Source: Gammaproteobacteria bacterium (GTDB taxonomy: Bacteria > Pseudomonadota > Gammaproteobacteria > Pseudomonadales > Azotimanducaceae). From it: DNA of 7,726 bases. The notes below the pieces were generated by a model. That model ran no database searches and was not told the DNA's origin. It worked only from the letters and a program-made list of their open reading frames with translations. Where the stretch lies: contig JAUIKX010000163.1 in NCBI GenBank assembly GCA_030430515.1, forward strand, positions 1 to 7,726. The letters run 5' to 3'. A program made the translations under genes and the position numbers. This document shows, piece by piece, positions 1 to 6,602 of the stretch (position 1 is its first letter; each line of letters begins with the position of its first letter).

Positions 1-1603
1 CCAGAGCGCTCTCTACCTCTGCGGTACCGATGCGGTGGCCTGATACGTTGATTACGTCATCCACACGGCCTGTGATCCAGTAGTAACCATCAGCGTCTCG
101 GCGCGCGCCGTCGCCGGTAAAGTAATAGCCGGGATAGGTGCTGTAGTAGGTATCGATCACCCGTTGATGATCGCCGTAGACCGTCCTTATCTGGCTGGGC
201 CAGCTCTCAGTGATGACCAGGTTTCCTTCGGCCTCCTGTTCGTCGAGCACGTTGCCTTCGGCGTCCATCAGCGCCGGCTGCACGCCAAAGAAGGGGCGCG
301 TCGCCGAGCCGGGTTTCAAATCGGTTGCACCCGGCAGAGGTGTAATCAGAATGGCACCGGTTTCCGTTTGCCACCAGGTATCGACGATCGGGCATCGGCT
401 GTCGCCAACCACTCTGAAATACCACTCCCAGGCTTCTGGATTGATCGGCTCACCCACGCTGCCGAGCAGGTGCAGCGACTTCCTGGAAGTGCGCGTCACG
501 TACTCATCTCCCTGGGCCATGAGCTGGCGTATGGCTGTAGGAGCGGTGTAGAAGATGTTGACATTGTGCTTGTCGATGACTTCCCAGCAGCGGCCCGCAT
601 CAGGGTAGGTGGGCACACCTTCGAACATCAGGGTGGTTGCGCCGTTCGCCAGTGGTCCGTAGACGATGTAGGAATGGCCGGTAATCCAGCCGACGTCCGC
701 CGTACACCAGTAGACGTCGCCGTCGTGATAGTCGAAGACGTACTTGTGCGTCATGGCCGACATGAGCAGATAGCCTGCGGTACCGTGCTGAACGCCTTTG
801 GGTTTACCGGTGGATCCGGACGTATAGAGGATGAAAAGCGGGTCTTCCGAGTCCATGGGCTCAACTTCGCAGTCGGCAGACTGGTCAGCCACGAGCTCGT
901 GGTACCAAACGTCTCTGGCTTCGTTGAATGCAACCTCGCCACCAGTACGCCTGACCGTGACCACAGTGTGCACGTTCGGGCAATCCGCCAGAGCAATCTC
1001 CGCGTTTGCTTTCAACGGAATCGACTTGCCGCCGCGCACACCCTCGTCAGCTGTGATGAGGGTCTGGCAGTCGGAGTCCAGGATGCGGTCTTTCAGGGAT
1101 TGCGGTGAAAATCCGCCGAACACGACCGAGTGTATGGCGCCGATTCGGGCGCAGGCCAGCATGGCGTAAGCCGCTTCCGGAATCATGGGCATATAGATGC
1201 AGACCCGGTCGCCTTTGCGAACACCCCGGGCTTTGAGCCCGTTGGCCAGCCGGTTCACAGCCTCTGAGAGCTCGTTGTAGCTGATGTGCCTCGACTCGCT
1301 GGGGTCGTCACCTTCCCAGATGATTGCCGTCTGATCGCCACGTGTCGACAGGTGCCGATCGATACAGTTGGCAGCAACGTTGAGTTGGCCACCTTCGAAC
1401 CAGCGAATGTTTCCGGCGGACATGTCCACGTTGCTCAGATTGTTCCAGGGCTCGATCCAATCCAGAAATGACTGTGCCTGCTCGCTCCAGAAAGCCTCGG
1501 GCTCTTCGATGGAGCGGCGATACATGGACTGGTACTGATCGTCGTTGATGTAGCAGCGCTCGGCCATGAATTCGGGTACCGGATGGATGTGCTTTTCGCT
1601 CAT
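1..1603 (-). CDS. acs: acetyl-CoA synthetase (AMP-forming), C-terminus cut by window edge
   Basis: Converts acetate, ATP and CoA to acetyl-CoA through an acetyl-AMP intermediate in the cytoplasm, allowing acetate assimilation. I translated this frame by hand: it is open from ATG 1603-1601 to the left edge, giving 534 residues of a family usually near 650. The adenylation core is clear: P-loop-like YTSGSTGKPKG at 260-270, DTWWQTETG at 408-416, and the hinge/A8 region GRVDDVINVSGHR at 512-524. The end of the C-terminal lid domain, including the regulatory lysine that is acetylated in this family (motif near PKTRSGK), lies outside the window. The N-terminus closely resembles E. coli Acs, which supports this start. 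The start overlaps the pgi stop by 4 nt (ATGA) and has a strong Shine-Dalgarno inside pgi. No frameshift is seen. Family identity is essentially certain; the propionyl-CoA synthetase alternative fits less well. Confidence 0.97.
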   Translation of the reverse strand, partial: MSEKHIHPVPEFMAERCYINDDQYQSMYRRSIEEPEAFWSEQAQSFLDWIEPWNNLSNVDMSAGNIRWFEGGQLNVAANCIDRHLSTRGDQTAIIWEGDDPSESRHISYNELSEAVNRLANGLKARGVRKGDRVCIYMPMIPEAAYAMLACARIGAIHSVVFGGFSPQSLKDRILDSDCQTLITADEGVRGGKSIPLKANAEIALADCPNVHTVVTVRRTGGEVAFNEARDVWYHELVADQSADCEVEPMDSEDPLFILYTSGSTGKPKGVQHGTAGYLLMSAMTHKYVFDYHDGDVYWCTADVGWITGHSYIVYGPLANGATTLMFEGVPTYPDAGRCWEVIDKHNVNIFYTAPTAIRQLMAQGDEYVTRTSRKSLHLLGSVGEPINPEAWEWYFRVVGDSRCPIVDTWWQTETGAILITPLPGATDLKPGSATRPFFGVQPALMDAEGNVLDEQEAEGNLVITESWPSQIRTVYGDHQRVIDTYYSTYPGYYFTGDGARRDADGYYWITGRVDDVINVSGHRIGTAEVESAL

Positions 1604-3177
1604 GATGCAGCTCCTCTTAGCGACTCAACCAGAAATCTGGTGGAAGCGTCCTGCGCCAACGCGCTGTCGCCTCCCAGTTGTTTGTAGATCGGCGTGGCGA
1701 GGCGCTTGCCGAGCTCAACGCCCCATTGATCGAATGAATTGATGTCCCACAGAACGCCCTGACAGAAAACCTTGTGCTCATAAAGCGCGAGCAGCGCGCC
1801 CATGTGGAAAGCATCCAGCTCGTCGAGAACGAAGGTGGTCGTGGGGTGGTTGCCAGGCACTCTCTTCTCCATCGCCTCGGGATGGTCGCCGATCATCATT
1901 GCCTGGCTTTGCGCCAGCGCGTTGGCCTGCAGCCAGCGGTGGTGTTCGTCCAGAGCGTGTCTGGCAGAACGGGTGAAGATGAAGTCCGCACTGAATGCCC
2001 GGGTGCCCTGGTGCAGGAGCTGGTGGTAGGCGTGCTGACCGGAGCTGCCGACACCGCCCCAGAGTATCGGCATGGTGTGCACGTCCACCGGCTCGCCATT
2101 CAGCCTGACGCTTTTGCCGTTGCTTTCAGTTTCGAGCTGCTGAAGGTAAAGGGGTAGCAGCGAGAGCCGCTCGTCGTATGCGAGCACTGCATGGTTGCCT
2201 GCTCCGAGAAAATTCGTGTTCCATACGCCGATGAGTGCGGCCAGTATCGGTAGGTTCTCTGCGATCGGCGCTTCTGCGAAATGGCGGTCCATCGCATACG
2301 CGCCTGCCAGAAACCGGGTGAACGCTTCGACCCCACAGGACAGGGCGATGGGGATACCGACGGCTGACCACACACTGTATCGGCCGCCAACCCAGTCCCA
2401 CATGGGGAAGATGTTGCCGGCATCGATGCCGAACTCCACGGCTTTGTCCACATTCGCTGATATTGCGAAAAATTGCGCGGCAATTCCTTCGATGGAACCG
2501 CCGCGTTCAAGGAACCAGCTTCTTGCGGCTTGGGCGTTGTAGAGCGTTTCAAGCGTGGTGAACGACTTGGAGACAATGACGAAGGCTGTGCGTTCCGGAT
2601 CGCAGCCTTTGAGTGCACTTGTTATCGCTTCACCATCGATGTTGGCGACGAAATGAATGCGGGGACCGCTGCTGCAGTCCAGAGCCTGGGTGACAAGCTC
2701 TGGTCCCAGATGTGATCCGCCGATACCGATGTGCACGACATCGGTGATGGTTCTGCCGGTCTGGCTGCGGTGGGTGCCGCTGCGGATGCTTTCGACCAGA
2801 TCGAATACACGCTGGAGCGTGTCCCCAACAGCCTGCTCGAATTCCGGTAACCCTTTGCCAGGCGGCGTGCGTAGCGCCGTATGGAGCGCAGGCCGGTCTT
2901 CGCTGGTGTTCACGTGCTCGCCGGCTAGCAGCGCATCACGGCGGGTGGTAAGGGCCGAATCTTCAGCAAGCTGCAACAGTGCAGACAGCACCTCGTCATT
3001 GATGCGTTGCTTGCCGAAATCTGCGTCGATGCCGGCGACGGATACTCTCAGAGCAGCGTTGCGTGCATCGCTATCGCAGCATTCCCGGATCGTCGGAGTG
3101 TTCTGGGCAAGTTTGCCGAGCGTCTGCCAGGCTGGACGTTTGCTGACCGGCAGGTCGGAAGGGTGCGGTTCGGACAT
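1600..3177 (-). CDS. pgi: glucose-6-phosphate isomerase
   Basis: Interconverts glucose 6-phosphate and fructose 6-phosphate in glycolysis and gluconeogenesis; cytoplasmic. The protein has 525 residues, slightly shorter than E. coli Pgi (549), with the family blocks in order. These are the phosphosugar-binding region with HIGIGGSHLG near 149-158 and SKSFTTLET at 203-211, signature 1 DWVGGRYSVWSAVG at 261-274, ESNGK at 351-355, GQHAYHQ at 380-386, and signature 2 around FDQWGVELGK at 482-491. By alignment with the known enzyme, the catalytic residues correspond to Glu351, His382 and Lys491, all present. The ATG at 3177 follows the kinase stop by 12 nt and has a purine-rich ribosome site. Pgi beside acs matches the Pseudomonas pgi-acs order. 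Nothing about the gene looks damaged. Confidence 0.98.
   Translation of the reverse strand: MSEPHPSDLPVSKRPAWQTLGKLAQNTPTIRECCDSDARNAALRVSVAGIDADFGKQRINDEVLSALLQLAEDSALTTRRDALLAGEHVNTSEDRPALHTALRTPPGKGLPEFEQAVGDTLQRVFDLVESIRSGTHRSQTGRTITDVVHIGIGGSHLGPELVTQALDCSSGPRIHFVANIDGEAITSALKGCDPERTAFVIVSKSFTTLETLYNAQAARSWFLERGGSIEGIAAQFFAISANVDKAVEFGIDAGNIFPMWDWVGGRYSVWSAVGIPIALSCGVEAFTRFLAGAYAMDRHFAEAPIAENLPILAALIGVWNTNFLGAGNHAVLAYDERLSLLPLYLQQLETESNGKSVRLNGEPVDVHTMPILWGGVGSSGQHAYHQLLHQGTRAFSADFIFTRSARHALDEHHRWLQANALAQSQAMMIGDHPEAMEKRVPGNHPTTTFVLDELDAFHMGALLALYEHKVFCQGVLWDINSFDQWGVELGKRLATPIYKQLGGDSALAQDASTRFLVESLRGAAS
1611..1616 (-). promoter_or_regulatory. Shine-Dalgarno site for acs
   Basis: On the minus strand the hexamer GAGGAG lies 7 nt upstream of the acs ATG and inside the last codons of pgi. 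It is the strongest ribosome binding site in the window. It settles the acs start at 1603 rather than the next in-frame ATG (residue 13). It suggests acs can recruit ribosomes on its own as well as through ATGA coupling to pgi. Confidence 0.8.
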
Positions 3178-3182
3178 GTACG

Positions 3183-3190
3183 CTCTCTTC
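3183..3190 (-). promoter_or_regulatory. probable Shine-Dalgarno site for pgi
   Basis: The minus strand reads GAAGAGAG, ending 5 nt before the pgi ATG. It starts on the last base of the deoxynucleoside kinase stop codon and fills most of the 12-nt intergenic gap. It is purine-rich but only a partial match to AGGAGG, so strength is uncertain. It supports the ATG at 3177 as the pgi start. Confidence 0.55.
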
Positions 3191-3903
3191 TATAGAAGGG
3201 TCGGATGTGGGTTGAAGTAGCGGCGCATCCCATCGATGTTCAGCATCTCTTCGAACAATGCTTCAAAGTGCGCGTCGTTGTTTGCCAGGTCGATTTCGTT
3301 GGCGTTGACGATGAGCAGCGGTGCTTTGTCGTAGAAATGAAAAAACTCGGTATAGGCCTGGGCCAGGGATTCGAGGTAGTCAGGCGCCATGGATTGCTCG
3401 CCTTTGATCCCCCGCTGGCGAACACGCTCCAGCAGCACGTCGGTTCGAGCCTGCAGATAGATCACCAGGTCCGGGACAGGCGCCTCGATGTGCAGCGCTG
3501 ATTCGATCTGCCGATACAGAGCGAACTCTTCTTCGGTCAGTGTCAGCTTCGCGAACAGCTCGTCTTTGTCCATGAGGAAGTCGGAAACGATGCTGGGTCC
3601 GAGCAGGTCATTTCCCGGCAACTCGCGCATCTGTCTTGCGCGGTGCAGTAGAAAAAACAGTTGTGTCGGCAGCGCGTTGGATTTGCCGTCCCGGTAGAAG
3701 TCGTCGAGAAAGGGGTTGTCTTGTGCCGGTTCGAGCAGAAGCGGATAGCGAAGTGCTTCTGCCAGGCGTCGGGTCAGCGTCGTCTTGCCGACCCCGATGG
3801 GCCCTTCCACCGCGATATAGCGTGGCGCTTTGCGCTCACTCAGCAGTGCTGCGAAGCGGGTGAGGTTTGTTGAGGATCTTTCGGCTGGCACCGTCTTGGT
3901 CAA
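3190..3903 (-). CDS. deoxynucleoside kinase (dCK/dGK family), TTG start
   Basis: A P-loop kinase that phosphorylates deoxynucleosides from ATP in salvage; the exact substrate (dA, dC or dG) cannot be read from sequence. The 237-residue protein has Walker A GPIGVGKT at 34-41, the family motif DNPFLDDFY at 62-70, a SDF segment near 108 in the substrate-site region, and an Arg-rich lid RVRQRGIKGEQ at 160-170. These separate it from thymidylate kinase. The start codon is TTG (3903-3901), overlapping the pcnB TGA as TTGA; no clear Shine-Dalgarno precedes it, so translation probably depends on termination of pcnB. GTG at residue 5 is a second possible start. About 28 residues precede the first beta strand (RYIAVEG), longer than I expect for the family. 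Related kinases often sit beside folK and panBC in Gammaproteobacteria, but here those neighbours are absent. Confidence 0.87.
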   Translation of the reverse strand: MTKTVPAERSSTNLTRFAALLSERKAPRYIAVEGPIGVGKTTLTRRLAEALRYPLLLEPAQDNPFLDDFYRDGKSNALPTQLFFLLHRARQMRELPGNDLLGPSIVSDFLMDKDELFAKLTLTEEEFALYRQIESALHIEAPVPDLVIYLQARTDVLLERVRQRGIKGEQSMAPDYLESLAQAYTEFFHFYDKAPLLIVNANEIDLANNDAHFEALFEEMLNIDGMRRYFNPHPTLL

Positions 3904-5168
3904 GTGGGCTGTTCGCTGGCCTGAGCTGAGGCGGGCTTTTTGCGCTTGCGCTTGCGTTTGCGCTTGCCGCCGCCAGGCAGTTCTTTGATCATCGCCTGCT
4001 GCTCGTCTTCAGACACGTCCTGAAAGCGGCTCCACCACTCGTAGGTTTCCACCTGTTCTTCATAAGTCTTGGCACGGAGTTCGAGCAGATCGTAGCCTGC
4101 GCGGAACCTTGCATGAGAGGCCGTGCGGCGCACGTTGCGCGCGTTGCGGTTCTCGAGTTTCGACTGCATGTGCCAGACTTCGCGCGCGAACAGCGAGAAG
4201 CGTCTGGGTATGGCCATGACGTCCATCTGGTCGGCCAGCGTGTCCTGTTCCGCCATGCTCGCCGACTCTGCCGGTGAATGGTCCAGGGAAAACTCTGAGA
4301 ATCGAGCTCGGTAGTCTTCCCACAACATAACGGCGATCAGAAAACCCGGTGTGACCGGTTTGCCCGCCTGAATGCGGCGGTCGGTGTTGGCCATGGCGGC
4401 CCGGACAATTGTGCTCAGTGGATCCGTGCAGGGAAACAGCACCGAGCAGATGGGCGTGTCAGCCAGGGTCATCCACGCGCTCTCTGCGTAGCCCAGCATG
4501 AAGAGCTTGTTGAACTCCTCAAACAGGCGCGCAGGTGGGATGGACGTCAGGCGGTTCGCCGCGTCTGGAAGAAGCGCTTTGATTTCTTCGGCGATCTCGA
4601 ATCCGAGCTTGGCCCGAAAGCGCAACGCGCGAAGCGCTCTCACCGGGTCCTCGTTGATGCGTGTCTGCGTGTCCCCGATGAACGCCAGATGCTGTTTTTC
4701 GAGGTCAGCCATACCGTTGACGTAGTCGAACAGCTCGCCGGTGGTCGGATCGTAGTACAGAGCGTTGACCGTGAAATCTCTGCGGAATGCGTCCTGTTCA
4801 AGTGTGCCGTACTGGTTGTCACGCAGGATCATGCCGTCCGAGTCTGTTTCGATACCGTCGGTTTCCCCACGTCGGAAGGTGGAGACTTCGATGATGTTGC
4901 GGCCGAAGCGAACATGGGCAATGCGGAAGCGGCGGCCCACGAGCCGGGCTCGCTTGAACGTCTGTTTGACCTCTTCCGGCGTTGCGCTCGTAGCCACGTC
5001 GAAATCTTTGGGTTCCGCGCCCAGCAGAAGGTCTCGAACGCACCCACCAACCAGATAGGCTTCGAAGCCGGCCTCATGCAGCGACTCCACTACCGACACG
5101 CCGTGCTTGTCTATCAGGGCCGGGTCTATCTTGTGTTGTTCGGCGGTATAAACTGTCGGTTCAGGCAC
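3900..5168 (-). CDS. pcnB: poly(A) polymerase I, GTG start
   Basis: Adds poly(A) tails to RNA 3' ends, marking RNAs for exonucleolytic decay. The 422-residue protein belongs to the class II nucleotidyltransferases. It has VGGCVRDLLLG at 40-50 with catalytic carboxylates in KDFDVAT (Asp55, Asp57), RRDFTVNALYYD at 129-140, and EDPVRALRALRF at 173-184. The segment LVGRRFRIAHV at 76-86 matches the motif used to tell bacterial PAP from CCA-adding enzymes, so I prefer PcnB. The C-terminus carries a Lys/Arg tail at 402-411, as expected for RNA binding in PAP I. The start is GTG at 5168-5166, 18 nt after the upstream stop, with only a weak GGGA 12 nt away. The N-terminus is shorter than that of E. 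coli PcnB. The stop overlaps the kinase start by 4 nt. In Pseudomonas pcnB lies between crcZ and folK; neither is here. Confidence 0.94.
   Translation of the reverse strand: MPEPTVYTAEQHKIDPALIDKHGVSVVESLHEAGFEAYLVGGCVRDLLLGAEPKDFDVATSATPEEVKQTFKRARLVGRRFRIAHVRFGRNIIEVSTFRRGETDGIETDSDGMILRDNQYGTLEQDAFRRDFTVNALYYDPTTGELFDYVNGMADLEKQHLAFIGDTQTRINEDPVRALRALRFRAKLGFEIAEEIKALLPDAANRLTSIPPARLFEEFNKLFMLGYAESAWMTLADTPICSVLFPCTDPLSTIVRAAMANTDRRIQAGKPVTPGFLIAVMLWEDYRARFSEFSLDHSPAESASMAEQDTLADQMDVMAIPRRFSLFAREVWHMQSKLENRNARNVRRTASHARFRAGYDLLELRAKTYEEQVETYEWWSRFQDVSEDEQQAMIKELPGGGKRKRKRKRKKPASAQASEQPT
3936..3965 (-). repeat. hexanucleotide repeat encoding the PcnB Lys-Arg tail
   Basis: On the coding strand the unit AAGCGC (Lys-Arg) occurs four times in tandem with one silent change (AAACGC), followed by two Lys codons. 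It encodes alternating K-R from residue 402 to 409 and K410-K411, directly after a Gly-Gly-Gly turn. A unit of 6 nt keeps the frame, so slippage would only lengthen or shorten the basic tail. It is near the 3' end of pcnB, outside the catalytic core. Confidence 0.8.
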
Positions 5169-5186
5169 AGTCTGCTTTCATCCCGA

Positions 5187-6602
5187 TCATTTCTCTTCCT
5201 GGTCCGGTCGGCCTGCTGAGAATGCCTGCTCCGGGCTGGCGGGTTTCTCGGATCCCCTGCCCGAATTGGCGCCCGAATTGTCGGTGTCGCGCCTGGGGGT
5301 GCGTTTTTTGGTTTTGCGTCGGGGGATGTCCAGACGCTGCCTGCGTTCCCACAGGCTCTTGCGGCTTATACCCAGTTTCTCGGCAAGCTCGGTTTCCGTG
5401 CAATGTTCTTCGTTCTCCAACACGAACCGGACGAAATAGTCTTCCAGTGTCGTTTGATCCTGGCCTTCGGCGGCTGGCGCCGGTTGGGCTGGACGGGTGT
5501 CGATGGCGAGCAGCTCCGCAGAGATAACGGGTGCATCAGCCAGAATCACGGCGCGCTCTACTGCATTTGCGAGTTCGCGCACGTTGCCGGGCCAATTGTA
5601 TCCCAGTAGCGCCTCACGCGCCTCAGGCGCGAATCGTTCTGCGGAACGACCCAGCTTCGCGGCTTTGCGCGTGAGCAGCCAGTTAGCCAGGAGGAGGATA
5701 TCTTCACCTCGGCTGCGCAGAGGTGGCAGGTTCAGGGTGACGATGTTCAGTCGGTAGTAGAGGTCTTCTCTGAACTGGCCGTTTGCTACGAGCTTGCCGA
5801 TGTCCCGGTGTGTCGCGGCGACAATGCGCACGTTGACGGTATGCGCTACTGCGCTGCCCACCGGTCGCAGCTCCCCGACCTGCAAAAGCCTCAAAAGCCT
5901 TGCTTGCACCTCCGCGGGGAGTTCCGCGACTTCGTCCAGGAACAAAGTGCCGCCATCCGCGGCATCCACGAGGCCCTGGCTGGCGGGTGATCTGGCGCTG
6001 TCTTCCGCTCTGCCAAACAGCTCCGCTTCAAGCAGGTCTGCCGGGATGGTGCCGCAGCTGACGGTAATGAGCGGCTGGCGGCTTCTGTTGCTCGCCGAGT
6101 GTATCGTGCGGGCCGTGAGCTCTTTCCCGGAGCCTGGCTCGCCTTGAATCAGCACGGGTGAATCGGTTGCCGCAACACGATCGATCCGTGCGCGCAGCTC
6201 CACGATCGGCGCGCTGTCGCCGATGATCGTGAGCTCGGAATTCGATGGCTGCCTGTGTACCTGTGCCGCAATTTTGGCCTGTTCGACGCTGGCCATGAGC
6301 TCGTCGGCGTCAACCGGCATCGGCAGGTAATCGACTGCACCGCTGCGTATGGCGGCGACGGCGGCACGAATGCTGGCTTTCTCTTCCACGACGATTCGCG
6401 GCAGAGCGGTCAGAGCCGAATCTTCACCGCTCGGCGTGGCGTTGTCGGTAATGAGCACCGCTCCGGGCGTGGTTGCCCGGTGCACGAGGTCCCGCGCATC
6501 CTGGCCTGTGAAGCACTCCACCGCATAGCCATTGTTCTGCAGTGTCGTTGCCAGCGCTTCGATGCTCGCTGTGGGGGCGGCATGGATCAGTACCTGTGTC
6601 AT
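5187..6602 (-). CDS. cbrB: CbrB-like AAA+/Fis transcriptional regulator with degenerate receiver and no GAFTGA loop
   Basis: A 471-residue NtrC-family protein. Residues 1-110 form a receiver-like domain. Residues 123-365 form the AAA+ ATPase, with Walker A GEPGSGKE at 154-161, Walker B GGTLFLDE at 217-224, sensor I AATHRD at 262-267, FREDLYYRL at 277-285 with putative Arg fingers, and sensor II WPGNVREL at 337-344. Residues 385-429 form a Fis-type helix-turn-helix. The ending GISRKSLWERRQRLDIPRRK and the gluQ/pcnB neighbourhood match what I recall of Pseudomonas CbrB. Oddities: after ELFG (194-197) the GAFTGA loop is replaced by RAEDSARSPAS. In the receiver the acidic pair is His7-Ala8, the switch Ser/Thr is Glu, and the conserved Lys is Met95, leaving only Asp53. 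A charged tail of about 42 residues follows the HTH. No kinase gene is adjacent. The ATG overlaps the gluQRS stop by 4 nt without a clear Shine-Dalgarno. I infer a DNA-binding ATPase independent of phosphorylation and sigma-54. Confidence 0.88.
   Translation of the reverse strand: MTQVLIHAAPTASIEALATTLQNNGYAVECFTGQDARDLVHRATTPGAVLITDNATPSGEDSALTALPRIVVEEKASIRAAVAAIRSGAVDYLPMPVDADELMASVEQAKIAAQVHRQPSNSELTIIGDSAPIVELRARIDRVAATDSPVLIQGEPGSGKELTARTIHSASNRSRQPLITVSCGTIPADLLEAELFGRAEDSARSPASQGLVDAADGGTLFLDEVAELPAEVQARLLRLLQVGELRPVGSAVAHTVNVRIVAATHRDIGKLVANGQFREDLYYRLNIVTLNLPPLRSRGEDILLLANWLLTRKAAKLGRSAERFAPEAREALLGYNWPGNVRELANAVERAVILADAPVISAELLAIDTRPAQPAPAAEGQDQTTLEDYFVRFVLENEEHCTETELAEKLGISRKSLWERRQRLDIPRRKTKKRTPRRDTDNSGANSGRGSEKPASPEQAFSAGRPDQEEK

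Noticed and set aside
164..1108. A 314-codon open frame on the plus strand opposite acs.
   Set aside because: It is in exact codon register with acs on the other strand. There a stop arises only where acs uses TTA, CTA or TCA, which are rare in GC-rich genes. The protein has no recognisable domain, and acs is a certain gene.
1..1603. The possibility that acs is broken, since no closed frame spans this region.
   Set aside because: Manual translation gives one uninterrupted Acs frame from 1603 to the left edge; the stop is simply outside the window.
2657..3220. A 187-codon plus-strand open frame opposite pgi.
   Set aside because: It is antisense to a clearly coding pgi with all catalytic residues, has no family-like motifs, and its Arg/Ser/Cys-rich composition is typical of shadow frames.
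3190..3903. Thymidylate or adenylate kinase as alternatives for the P-loop kinase.
   Set aside because: The DNPFLDDFY motif after the P-loop is typical of the deoxynucleoside kinase family and not of Tmk or Adk.
5161..5403. An 80-codon minus-strand frame ending just past the regulator stop, containing an ATGA at 5190-5187.
   Set aside because: It lies in a shifted frame inside the regulator and stops within the pcnB start region. Translation resembles out-of-frame Arg/Gln/Pro-rich noise. PcnB itself starts at the GTG in another frame.
5881..5905. A short direct repeat (CAAAAGCCT twice) in the regulator gene.
   Set aside because: Two 9-nt copies within coding sequence for a Leu-rich helix (RLLRLLQ) are explained by repeated codons.
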